A DNA stretch of 64,000 nt. Origin: Pseudomonadota bacterium (lineage in GTDB: Bacteria > Pseudomonadota > Alphaproteobacteria > Reyranellales > Reyranellaceae). Below the pieces are notes generated by a model. The model searched no databases. It was not told the origin of the DNA and was given only the letters and a program-made list of their open reading frames with translations. The position numbers and the translations under genes are program-made. Of the stretch, positions 16,973 through 27,653 are shown piece by piece. Location of the stretch: assembly GCA_018242505.1 (NCBI GenBank), contig JAFEBU010000065.1, positions 1 to 64,000 on the forward strand. The letters are read 5' to 3'. Each line of letters opens with the position of its first letter. Positions within the stretch are counted from its first letter, which is position 1.

Positions 16973-17825
16973 TCCGATACCTGTCGAAGAACCAGTAGCC
17001 GAAATAGAAAGTGAAGACCGAGGTGAACAACGCCCATGCGTAGACACGCCAGTCGGGCAGCTTCGCCAGCAGGACGATGTCGCGCGTGACCTCGACGTAC
17101 CCGGTGAGGGCGTTGGCGTAGATCAAGTAGTTGAACGGCGGCGGCAACGAGAGGTTCGAATAGAAGACCGGCGTTGCGAACATGAACAGCGGCACGACGG
17201 TGATCATCAGGTAGCCCGCGTCGCGCGTGAAGGCGCCGATCGCGCACAGGAACCACGACATGCCGACCAGAAAGGCGGTCAGCGGGATGAAGATCAGCGG
17301 CAGCAGCAGCACGGTCCAGGGCAGGCTATGCACCACGGCAAGCTGGAAAAGCAGCATCACTGCGACCGAAATCAAGGTGTAGAGCGTGGCGCGCAGGGTC
17401 GAGATCACCGCCAGCATGTCGCTGGGAAAGATCGTCTGCTTGATGAAATGCGTGTATTCGTGCAGCAGCATCGGCGCCCGGAACGCCATTTCCGAAAAGA
17501 AATTCAAGACGATGATGCCGCTGAAGATGAACAGCGCGTAGCCAACGCGTGGGCTGACATCCACTGCCAGCTCGAGCTTCAGGTTGGTCGTGAAGGCGAA
17601 GGTATAGACCGCGATCCCGAGCAACGGGGCGATCACCGCCCACACCCAGCCGGCCACCGACCCCTTGAAGCGATCCCGCACTTCGCGACGCAAAATCGCC
17701 ATAACGAGGTCGCGATGGTACCAAACCCGCGAGAACGGCTTGGCGAGGAAGCGGACGAAGCGCCGGGCGGGATCGAGTTCCTCGACGACGATCTGCCTGC
17801 CGTTGACAACGTTCACCGACGGCAT
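16950..17825 (-). CDS. ABC-2 polysaccharide exporter permease (Wzm/KpsM type)
   Basis: A 291-residue permease with six predicted membrane helices. The cytoplasmic N-terminus includes ILRREVRDRFKGSVAGWVWAV, typical of KpsM/TagG/Wzm. It is the first gene of the ten-gene block; a strong AAGGAGAAGAG site precedes the ATG. Only 28 bases separate it from the end of tRNA-Lys on the same strand. With the ATPase it would flip an undecaprenyl- or lipid-linked glycan across the inner membrane. Confidence 0.92.
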   Translation of the reverse strand: MPSVNVVNGRQIVVEELDPARRFVRFLAKPFSRVWYHRDLVMAILRREVRDRFKGSVAGWVWAVIAPLLGIAVYTFAFTTNLKLELAVDVSPRVGYALFIFSGIIVLNFFSEMAFRAPMLLHEYTHFIKQTIFPSDMLAVISTLRATLYTLISVAVMLLFQLAVVHSLPWTVLLLPLIFIPLTAFLVGMSWFLCAIGAFTRDAGYLMITVVPLFMFATPVFYSNLSLPPPFNYLIYANALTGYVEVTRDIVLLAKLPDWRVYAWALFTSVFTFYFGYWFFDRYRNVIVDVI

Positions 17826-17853
17826 GAGCCGCTCTTCTCCTTGATAAGACCCG

Positions 17854-17928
17854 TGGTGAGCCCGGTGGGGTACGATCCCACGACCCTCTGATTAAAAGTC
17901 AGATGCTCTACCGCTGAGCTACGGGCTC
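17854..17928 (-). tRNA. tRNA-Lys (anticodon UUU)
   Basis: A 75-base cloverleaf with encoded CCA. The acceptor stem GAGCCCG pairs with CGGGCTC, the D stem is GCTC/GAGC, the anticodon stem TCTGA/TCAGA encloses CTTTTAA (anticodon TTT), and the T stem is GTGGG/CCCAC. The T loop is ATCGTAC rather than the usual TTCGANT: position 54 is A and position 58 is T, a swap of the normally invariant T54-A58 pair. All stems are intact, so it is likely functional. Confidence 0.95.
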
Positions 17929-17969
17929 GCCTCGGTGTCGCGCCGCAGGTCGGAACCTCGCGCGGCGCC

Positions 17970-17998
17970 CGTATAAAACGCGCCGGCCGGCCGGTCAA
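17970..17998 (-). promoter_or_regulatory. Sigma-70-type promoter of tRNA-Lys
   Basis: -35 TTGACC (17993-17998), 17-base spacer, -10 TATACG (17970-17975), read on the minus strand. The expected start is about 35 bases before the tRNA 5' end. The spacer is GC-rich (GGCCGGCCGG). No similar promoter fits in the 28 bases between the tRNA and the glycan operon, so this promoter may also drive the operon. Confidence 0.55.
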
Positions 17999-18015
17999 CG
18001 CGACGCCGAAAGGTA

Positions 18016-18522
18016 TCATCCCTTGCCGAATTTGCGCCTCAGTCTTTCGAAGACATTCTTCGACACGAATTGGGACGTGTCGCCGCCCAGCCGCGCGATG
18101 TCCTTCACCAGCGAGGAGGCGATGAACTGATGCCGGTCCGACGCCATCAGGAAGATGGTCTCGATGTTGGGCTCCATGCGGGCATTCATGTTGGCCATCT
18201 GGATCTCGTACTCGAAGTCCGACACCGCGCGCAGTCCGCGGATGATGACCGACGCGGCCACCTTCTTGGCGAAATGGATCAGCAGGCCGTCGAACGGCAC
18301 GACCGTGATGCGCTCGCGGTCGTGCTGGGGGAATTCCTCGATGTCCTCCTTGATGATCTCGATCCGCTCCTCGAGCGAGAACAGCGGTCCCTTGCCGATG
18401 CTGATCGCAGGTCCGATCACCAGCCGATCGACCAGCCGCAGCGAGCGGCGCACCACTTCCATATGGCCGCTTGTCACCGGATCGAACGTGCCCGGATAGA
18501 CCCCGATGCGCTCTGCGGCCAT
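18016..18522 (-). CDS. coaD: Phosphopantetheine adenylyltransferase
   Basis: Catalyses the fourth step of coenzyme A synthesis: 4'-phosphopantetheine plus ATP gives dephospho-CoA. The 168-residue length is that of the family. The nucleotidyltransferase T/SxGH motif (GTFDPVTSGH) is at 10-19, and the C-terminal ASSLVKDIARLGGD matches the substrate-binding ISSxxVR/K segment. It is cytoplasmic and hexameric in known homologues. It lies 67 bases downstream of gyrA on the same strand and upstream of tRNA-Lys. Confidence 0.97.
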   Translation of the reverse strand: MAAERIGVYPGTFDPVTSGHMEVVRRSLRLVDRLVIGPAISIGKGPLFSLEERIEIIKEDIEEFPQHDRERITVVPFDGLLIHFAKKVAASVIIRGLRAVSDFEYEIQMANMNARMEPNIETIFLMASDRHQFIASSLVKDIARLGGDTSQFVSKNVFERLRRKFGKG

Positions 18523-18589
18523 GTCTCCCTCTCGTTCCCCGACGGGTGCGCCGGTTGTCGCAGCGAAGTCTTAGCGACACGGCTCTTCC

Positions 18590-21391
<2,802 letters not shown>

Positions 21392-21453
21392 GAGAAACCC
21401 GGTTTTTTGCTCGTTTTATCGGTCCCGCCGGAGGGTCGGCGAGAACGTTTTGC

Positions 21454-21482
21454 ACACTAGCAAACCGGCCCTTGAAGACCAA
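21454..21482 (-). promoter_or_regulatory. Putative gyrA promoter
   Basis: Minus strand: -35 TTGGTC (21477-21482), 17-base spacer, -10 TAGTGT (21454-21459), about 60 bases before the gyrA ATG. The match is moderate. The 177-base region between gyrA and the HAD gene (21392-21568) is visibly more AT-rich than its surroundings. Confidence 0.4.
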
Positions 21483-21568
21483 CAAAAATCGCGTTGGAAT
21501 GCAGTCTTTAATGCTTTGATTTTCTTAGCTAAATTCGACCTGAAAACTGGCTCTGGAAAGGCTCGATT

Positions 21569-22210
21569 TTGTCCTTGGGAACAAGCCCCTCCAACCCCAC
21601 CATCGCGGTGTTCGACTTTGGTGGCGTCCTGATCGATTGGAACCCGCGCCATCTATATCGCAAGCTGTTCGCAGATCCCGCCGAGATGGAGCGCTTTCTC
21701 TCGGAAGTGACGACGAACCAATGGCATGTGCTCCAGGATCATGGCGGCGATCCGGCCGAGGCAACGCGACGCCTGCAGGCATGCCATCCGGACAAGAAGG
21801 ACCTGATCGCGGCCTTTTACGGTCGGTTCGATGAGATGTGTGAGCGGGCTTTCCCGGAGATGGCGGCACTGGTGGAACGGCTGCATGCTGGCGGCACGCC
21901 GCTCTACCTCCTGTCGAATGCCCCCAATCTCCTCGATCCTTGGCTGCGCGGCCCGGCGCGCCAACGCCATCCGTTCCTGGGCCTGTTCAAGGACTATGTG
22001 GTCTCCGGCCTGGTCGGGCACTCCAAGCCCGGTCCCGCGATCTACGACCTGATTTGTCGCGCGGGTGGCTTCCGTCCCGACGAAGCCGTTTTCATCGACG
22101 ATATCCTCGCGAACGTCGAGGGTGCCCGGGCAATCGGCATGCATGGCATCCATCATCGCTCGGCCGCCGAAACCGCAGCGGAATTGAGGTCGCTGGGGTT
22201 GCCGGCATAG
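21569..22210 (+). CDS. HAD-family hydrolase (YihX-like)
   Basis: A 213-residue haloacid-dehalogenase-superfamily phosphatase or dehalogenase. Motif I is FDFGGVLIDW, motif II LLSNAP, motif III Lys in GHSKPGP and motif IV FIDDILANVEGA. A helical cap (~25-100) places it in subclass I, close to YihX/epoxide-hydrolase N-terminal phosphatases. The start is TTG 21569 with GGAAAGG upstream; the motif-I strand begins only ~12 residues in, so no earlier start is needed. The substrate is unknown. Confidence 0.85.
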   Translation: MSLGTSPSNPTIAVFDFGGVLIDWNPRHLYRKLFADPAEMERFLSEVTTNQWHVLQDHGGDPAEATRRLQACHPDKKDLIAAFYGRFDEMCERAFPEMAALVERLHAGGTPLYLLSNAPNLLDPWLRGPARQRHPFLGLFKDYVVSGLVGHSKPGPAIYDLICRAGGFRPDEAVFIDDILANVEGARAIGMHGIHHRSAAETAAELRSLGLPA

Positions 22211-22244
22211 GGCTGACATCGCCCATGACTTTGCCATAACAGTA

Positions 22245-22279
22245 ATTGTTTTGACAATAACTGCCTAAGCAATTATCTG
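22245..22279 (+). promoter_or_regulatory. MarR-type operator overlapping the efflux-operon promoter
   Basis: The inverted repeat ATTGT-tttg-ACAAT (22245-22258) overlaps a perfect -35 TTGACA (22251-22256); 17 bases on is -10 TATCTG (22274-22279). A wider pair TAATTG (22243-22248) and CAATTA (22270-22275) brackets the core promoter. AT-rich dyads of this kind are typical MarR operators, and the first gene is a marR, so autorepression with relief by ligand is the simplest model. Confidence 0.6.
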
Positions 22280-22304
22280 CCGACGATTCTCGGATCGGCG
22301 GACG

Positions 22305-22799
22305 ATGACGCAGCCTTTCTTCAGCAACGAGCTCAATGCCCTTAACTCGCCGAGCTATCTGGTTCGGCGCCTCCTTTCCCTCTTTGCCTGGCACTACGAG
22401 GCATTGTTCGAGGACACGGGGATCACATATCCCCAGTGGACCATCCTGATGCTGCTCTATGCCGGCTTTGCGCGGACAGCGGCGGATCTGGCGCGACAGA
22501 TGTGCCACGACGCCGGTGCAATGACGCGACTGCTGGACCAGCTCGAAGACCGCGGCCTGCTTACACGCCTGCGTGACAAGAACGACCGGCGCGTCGTCAA
22601 CCTCGCCTTGACCCCGAGCGGGTGCACGCTGGCCGACACGTTGAAAGACCGGGTCGTCGAATTCCTGAACTCCGTGCTGAAGGATTTCTCGAAGGCCGAA
22701 ATCTCGACCTGGCTGGCGCTGACGACAAGGATGGCCTCTGCGCTGGAGAGCAAGCCGATCGGCTTCCTCGAGCCCTATCGCGAGAAAGAGACGGCATGA
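22305..22799 (+). CDS. MarR-family transcriptional regulator of the efflux operon
   Basis: A 164-residue winged-helix dimeric regulator. The helix-turn-helix is about residues 55-80 (RTAADLARQMCHDAGAMTRL) and the wing DKNDRR is at ~92-97. It is the first gene of a MarR-OMF-EmrA-EmrB operon, and its stop overlaps the outer-membrane-factor start as ATGA. The dyad in its promoter suggests it represses its own operon and releases it when a toxic compound binds, as E. coli EmrR does. Confidence 0.9.
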   Translation: MTQPFFSNELNALNSPSYLVRRLLSLFAWHYEALFEDTGITYPQWTILMLLYAGFARTAADLARQMCHDAGAMTRLLDQLEDRGLLTRLRDKNDRRVVNLALTPSGCTLADTLKDRVVEFLNSVLKDFSKAEISTWLALTTRMASALESKPIGFLEPYREKETA

Positions 22800-24244
22800 C
22801 GAAGGGGCTGTCGTCGATACTGCTCCTCGGCGCGCTCGTCGCGGGATGCGTCCCTGCCCCGCCGACGACGTCCCACGAAAAAACCATCGAGGCCTCATCC
22901 CTGGGCCTGAACGGCGACGTCACACCATCGATTGGCGAGCAGTGGTGGACCGAACTCGGCGACGACCAGCTCGACCGCCTGGTGGCCCAGGCCTTGGCAG
23001 GCAATCCATCGCTCGCCGCTGCCCTGGCGCGGGTCCGCGCCGCACAGGCTCAATTTGCCGCGGCGCGCTCCAACCTCTATCCGCAGGCATCGCTGGACGG
23101 CAACGAGACGTGGCAGCGCCTCAGCGCCACCTACATCTATCCGCCACCTCTCGGGGGTTCGTACCAGTGGATGGGCACGATCCAGGCCAACCTCACCTGG
23201 TCGCTGGACTATTTCGGCAAGCAACAGGCACAGATCGAACGGGCCCAATCGACGGCGCGCGCGGCTGCACTCGATGCGACGGCCGCGCGGCTGGCCCTCG
23301 CAGGCTCGGTGACGCAAGCCTATATCGCCTTCTCCCGCGCTTGCGACCTCGTCGCCGTCGCCGAGCAGACCGTGCGCCAGCAGGAGGATGTATTGAAGCT
23401 CACCGCCGGACGCGTCACGGCGGGCCTGGAGACCGAGGCCGCGCAACAGCAATCGCAGGCGCTGGCAGCCTTCGCTCGTCAGGATCTGGCGCAGGCTCGC
23501 GCCACTCGCGAGCTTGCCGTACATCAGATCGCTCTGCTGATCGGCCGTGGCGCCGACGCCTATGCGCTCGAGCGTCCTCGCCTGACCCTGACCGCACTGA
23601 CCCTGCCCGAAGTCCTGCCCGCCGATCTCCTTTCACGCCGAGCCGATATCGGCGCCGCGCAGGCGCGCATCGCCGCCGCGACAGCCGGACGGGACGTGGC
23701 GCGGCGCGCCTTCTACCCGGACATCAACCTGCTCGGCCTCGTTGGCGTCGCCGCCTTGAGTGGCGTGGGTCCACTGCTCGCCGGCCAGGCGGTGCAGTAC
23801 GGCATCGGTGCCGCCTTGCACTTGCCGATCTTCGACGCCGGAAAACTGCGCGCCAACCTGGCGGGGGCAACGGCCGATCTCGATGCGGCGGTCGCCGACT
23901 ACAATGGCGCGGTCGTGGGCGCAGTAAAGCAGGCAGCCGACGCCCTGACCGCCATTCGCGCAGTGGAGGATCAGCTCCGCGAGCAGAAAACGGCACTGAC
24001 CAGTGCGCGGACGAGCTTCAATCTCGCCAGGACACGTTATCAAAGCGGTCTCACGCCTCAGCTCAATGTGCTCAGCGCCGAAGACCTCCTGATCCGCGCG
24101 CAACGCCAGTCTGCGACACTCGATGCCGATCTCCTTTCGGCACGGGTGACCTTGATCATGGCGCTGGGTGGCGGCTTCGCGCCGCCGTCCCAAGTCGCCT
24201 CACGCACGCCAGGCCCGTCGGGCCGATCGGGATCGAAGCCATGA
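22796..24244 (+). CDS. Outer-membrane efflux lipoprotein (NodT/OprM family)
   Basis: A 482-residue TolC-like outer-membrane channel. It has a lipoprotein signal (lipobox VAGC near residue 18) and two OEP repeats, about 40-230 and 270-460; the IPADLLSRRADI-type signature appears as LPADLLSRRADI. It is the duct for the EmrA/EmrB pump encoded next. Both its start and stop are ATGA overlaps with its neighbours, so the operon is translated as a coupled set. The gene start is fixed by this overlap; a longer reading frame upstream would run inside marR. Confidence 0.9.
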   Translation: MTKGLSSILLLGALVAGCVPAPPTTSHEKTIEASSLGLNGDVTPSIGEQWWTELGDDQLDRLVAQALAGNPSLAAALARVRAAQAQFAAARSNLYPQASLDGNETWQRLSATYIYPPPLGGSYQWMGTIQANLTWSLDYFGKQQAQIERAQSTARAAALDATAARLALAGSVTQAYIAFSRACDLVAVAEQTVRQQEDVLKLTAGRVTAGLETEAAQQQSQALAAFARQDLAQARATRELAVHQIALLIGRGADAYALERPRLTLTALTLPEVLPADLLSRRADIGAAQARIAAATAGRDVARRAFYPDINLLGLVGVAALSGVGPLLAGQAVQYGIGAALHLPIFDAGKLRANLAGATADLDAAVADYNGAVVGAVKQAADALTAIRAVEDQLREQKTALTSARTSFNLARTRYQSGLTPQLNVLSAEDLLIRAQRQSATLDADLLSARVTLIMALGGGFAPPSQVASRTPGPSGRSGSKP

Positions 24245-25422
24245 ACGAAGCCTCTCCAATCAACCCCGGGCAATCCGACGACATCCCGTTCGGCACCAAG
24301 CGCCGCGGCAATCGCCGCCGCCTGTGGTTCGTCATCCTTGGCCTCGTCATTCTGGCAGTTGCAGCCGCCTTCGCACTCTACTGGTTTCTCTATGCCGTCT
24401 ATTTCGTGTCGACCGACGACGCCTATGTCGGGGGCGATCTGGTCGCTGTGACGGCCCGGGCGCCAGGCGCCGTGATCGGCCTGCATGCCGACAACACCCA
24501 GGCCGTCCGGCGAGGCCAGCTCCTGATCTCGCTCGATCCGGTCGAAGCGCAAGTAGCCGTGGATGCAGCCAAGGCCGAGCTCGCCCGCACTGTCCGTTCG
24601 GTGCGGGCTGCCTTCGCGCGGGTCGAACAGGCCAGGGCCCAGCTCGCCTCCGCCGAAGTCGCCCGCACCCAGGTGCAGAACGACCTGCGGCGGCGCGAAG
24701 CCGCCGGCAACGCGGTGTCGCGCGAGGAGCTCGCGCATGCGCGGAGCGGGGTTGTGGCCGCTGAGGCGGCTGTCCAGGCGGCACAAGGCACCCTTACCCA
24801 GGCGCTCTCCGCCGTCCAAGGCACGGAGATCGCGAACAATCCCGACGTTCTGGCGGCGGCGGCGCGGCTTCGCCAGGCGGCGATCCAGCTGGCGCACATG
24901 TCCATCCGCGCCCCGGTCGACGGCGTTGTGGCCCAGCGCACGGTGCAGATCGGCCAGCACATTGCCGCCGGCACGCCACTCATGGCGGTCGTCCCCCTGA
25001 ACACCGTATGGGTCGATGCGAACTTCAAGGAAGTGCAACTCGCCGACGTGCGGATCGGGCAGAAGGCGACGATCACCTCTGACATCTATGGCAGCGGCGT
25101 GGAGTATCATGGCCGCGTGCAGGGGCTGGGCGCTGGCAGCGGCAACGCCTTCGCCCTGCTGCCGCCTCAGAACGCAACCGGCAACTGGATCAAGATCGTG
25201 CAGCGTGTGCCGGTCCGCATCGCCCTCGACCCCAAGGAACTGCGCCGCCATCCGCTGCGCGTCGGGCTCTCGGTGACGGTCAGCATCGATGTCAGCGACA
25301 CGTCGGGTTCCATGGTCGCCTCGACTGCGCCGCTGCGCGATCTGAAGGGCGAGCCGGGCGACGGTGACGCAGCCGAGATCGAACACGAGATCGCCGCCAT
25401 CATCGCGGCAAACAGCAACTGA
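24241..25422 (+). CDS. emrA: EmrA-like membrane fusion protein
   Basis: A 393-residue HlyD/EmrA adaptor. It has a cytoplasmic Arg-rich N-terminus, one membrane helix (~27-52), STDDAYVGGD at the start of the periplasmic part, a lipoyl half-motif, a coiled-coil hairpin (~95-205), SIRAPVDGVVAQR, and a C-terminal barrel. It links the inner-membrane EmrB pump to the OMF upstream. ATG 24241 overlaps the OMF stop (ATGA). Confidence 0.9.
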   Translation: MNEASPINPGQSDDIPFGTKRRGNRRRLWFVILGLVILAVAAAFALYWFLYAVYFVSTDDAYVGGDLVAVTARAPGAVIGLHADNTQAVRRGQLLISLDPVEAQVAVDAAKAELARTVRSVRAAFARVEQARAQLASAEVARTQVQNDLRRREAAGNAVSREELAHARSGVVAAEAAVQAAQGTLTQALSAVQGTEIANNPDVLAAAARLRQAAIQLAHMSIRAPVDGVVAQRTVQIGQHIAAGTPLMAVVPLNTVWVDANFKEVQLADVRIGQKATITSDIYGSGVEYHGRVQGLGAGSGNAFALLPPQNATGNWIKIVQRVPVRIALDPKELRRHPLRVGLSVTVSIDVSDTSGSMVASTAPLRDLKGEPGDGDAAEIEHEIAAIIAANSN

Positions 25423-25424
25423 CG

Positions 25425-26966
25425 ATGAACCCGGCCGGCACTGCCCCTCCGCCGCTTCGAGGTGGCAAGCTCTGGATCACTGCCCTCGCCCTGGCAGTGG
25501 TCACCTTCATGCAGGTGCTCGACACGACGATCGCCAACGTGTCGCTGCCCACCATCTCGGGAAACCTGGGCACGTCGACCGACCAGGGGACCTGGATGAT
25601 CACCGGCTTTGCCGCCGCCAACGGCGTTGGCGTGCCTCTGACCGGATGGCTGATGGGTCGCTACGGCGTGGTGCGCACCTTCGTCCTGGCGGTGCTGGGA
25701 TTTACCTTCGCCTCGTTCATGTGCGGCATCGCCTGGAGTCTGCCGGCGCTGATCTTCTTTCGCGTTCTCCAGGGCATGCTGTCGGGACCGATGATCCCGG
25801 GGTCGCAGTCGCTGTTGATGGCCATCTTCCCGCCGCGCCAACGCCCGATCGCACTCGGTCTGTGGTCCATGACGACCCTCGTCGCGCCGGTCGTCGGCCC
25901 GATCCTGGGTGGCTGGATCTCCGACAACTACTATTGGGGATGGATCTTCCTGATCAACGTGCCGCTGGGCTTGATCGCTGCCTCCCTATGCTGGGTCAAC
26001 CTCAGGGATCGCGAGACGCCGACCCGCAAGCTGCCGATCGACGGCGTGGGACTTGCGCTGCTCGTCGTCTGGGTCGGCTCCCTGCAGATCATGCTCGACA
26101 AGGGCAAGGATCTCGACTGGTTTGACTCCACCTTCATCGTCGTCCTGGCGCTCGCTGCCGTGATCAGCTTAGCGGCATGGCTCATCTGGGAACTCACCGA
26201 GCCCAACCCCGTGGTCGATCTCTCGCTGTTCAAGGGGCGCAACTTCGCGTTCGGGACGATCGCCTTCTGCCTGATGTACGCCGTGTTCCTCGGCAACACG
26301 CTGCTGCTGCCGCTGTGGCTCCAGACCAACGTCGGCTATACCGCGACCTGGGCCGGGCTGGTGTCGGTGCCGAGCGGCATCGTCGCCATCATCACCGCGG
26401 TCGTCATGACGCGCCTCGGTCGCGTCGATGCGCGAATCATGGCGTCGGTGGCGTTCGTGGCCTTCGCCATCTCCTCCTTCATGCGGGCGGGCCTCACCCA
26501 GAACGCCACGTTCTGGGACTTCGCCCTGCCGTCCCTGGTCCAGGGTATCTCGATCGGCCTGCTGTTCGTGGCGCTCATTACCGTCATCCTCGACGGCATC
26601 GCGCCGGCGCGCATCCCCGGGGCCACCGGTCTCTCCAATTTCGTCCGCATCACTGGCGGCTCGTTCGCCATCTCCTTCACCACCGTGCTGTGGGACCGGC
26701 GAGAGGCATTGCACCAGACGCGCCTCTCCGATTTTTCCACCGCCTACAATCCGGCGATGCATCAGGCCATGAGCCAGCTCCACAGCCTTGGCCTATCGGA
26801 TACGAAGGCCTACGCCGTTCTCACCAACAACCTGGTACAGCAAGCCTACCTTCTGTCGTCGACCGATATCTTCTGGCTGTCTGGCTGGCTTGCCCTCGCC
26901 GCACTGCCGCTGGTGTGGCTGGCCAAGCGTGCGATCGCCGGCGGCGGGCCCGTGGCCGTCGATTAG
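25425..26966 (+). CDS. emrB: EmrB-type DHA2 multidrug MFS transporter
   Basis: A 513-residue proton-drug antiporter with 14 membrane helices. Motif C-like and family motifs include LDTTIANVSLPTI in helix 1, MITGFAAANGVGVPLTGWL, and GRYG at the helix 2-3 loop. It is the pump subunit of the tripartite system encoded just upstream, 2 bases after emrA. Substrates of such systems are hydrophobic weak acids, uncouplers and antibiotics. Confidence 0.93.
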   Translation: MNPAGTAPPPLRGGKLWITALALAVVTFMQVLDTTIANVSLPTISGNLGTSTDQGTWMITGFAAANGVGVPLTGWLMGRYGVVRTFVLAVLGFTFASFMCGIAWSLPALIFFRVLQGMLSGPMIPGSQSLLMAIFPPRQRPIALGLWSMTTLVAPVVGPILGGWISDNYYWGWIFLINVPLGLIAASLCWVNLRDRETPTRKLPIDGVGLALLVVWVGSLQIMLDKGKDLDWFDSTFIVVLALAAVISLAAWLIWELTEPNPVVDLSLFKGRNFAFGTIAFCLMYAVFLGNTLLLPLWLQTNVGYTATWAGLVSVPSGIVAIITAVVMTRLGRVDARIMASVAFVAFAISSFMRAGLTQNATFWDFALPSLVQGISIGLLFVALITVILDGIAPARIPGATGLSNFVRITGGSFAISFTTVLWDRREALHQTRLSDFSTAYNPAMHQAMSQLHSLGLSDTKAYAVLTNNLVQQAYLLSSTDIFWLSGWLALAALPLVWLAKRAIAGGGPVAVD

Positions 26967-26993
26967 CCGCCAGCGATCAATCATTGACGCCGA

Positions 26994-27476
26994 TCAGAAG
27001 GGGATGTCGTCGTCGAGTTCGCCCTTGCCGCCGCGCGCAGCCGGCCGTCCCCCGCCACCGCCACCGCTGGGCGGACCTCCGAAATCATCGTCCATGCCGC
27101 CGCCGCCGCCCTCACCGCCGCCACTGCGGCCGTCGAGCATGGTGAGTGCGCCACCGAAGCGCGGGATCACGACCTCGGTCGTATAGCGTTCCTGGCCGCC
27201 CTGGTCGGTCCATTTGCGGGTCGAGAGCTGGCCTTCGACGTAGACCTTGGAGCCCTTGCGCACGTACTTCTGCGCGACTTCGGCCAGCTTCTCGTTGAAG
27301 ATCACCACGCGGTGCCATTCGGTGCGTTCCTTGCGCTCGCCGCTCTGGCGATCGCGCCATGTATCCGACGTGGCCACCGACATGTTCACCATGGACCTGC
27401 CATCCTGCATGGACCTCACTTCGGGGTCGCGGCCGAGATTGCCGACCAGGATGACCTTGTTGACGCTGCCCGCCAT
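26994..27476 (-). CDS. ssb: Single-stranded DNA-binding protein
   Basis: A 160-residue SSB. It has an N-terminal OB fold (~1-110: VNKVILVGNLGRDPEVR, YVEGQL, WTDQGGQERYTTE), a Gly-rich linker, and the acidic tip DDDIPF that binds partner proteins. ATG 27476 is the start of the conserved MAGSVNK. It converges with emrB. In many alphaproteobacteria ssb and uvrA are neighbours; here a transporter gene separates them. Confidence 0.97.
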   Translation of the reverse strand: MAGSVNKVILVGNLGRDPEVRSMQDGRSMVNMSVATSDTWRDRQSGERKERTEWHRVVIFNEKLAEVAQKYVRKGSKVYVEGQLSTRKWTDQGGQERYTTEVVIPRFGGALTMLDGRSGGGEGGGGGMDDDFGGPPSGGGGGGRPAARGGKGELDDDIPF

Positions 27477-27653
27477 GGGGGGCCTCCTTCGCTTTCCCGG
27501 TACCGCGGGGTGCGGCACCTACCTCACGGCCGGCAAGCTACCCCAGAGGCTTTGTGGGGAACCACCGATTTTGGGTTGTGGCGTGAGCCGCGCTCATGGC
27601 GTCCCTCGCCGATTTCATTGGTTCACCCTCCCTGCCGCCCGTATCGTCCGGCC

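Noticed and set aside
17854..17928. tRNA-Lys as the attachment site of a genomic island holding the glycan operon
   Set aside because: No integrase, transposase or repeat of the tRNA 3' end was seen, and flanking base use does not visibly change.
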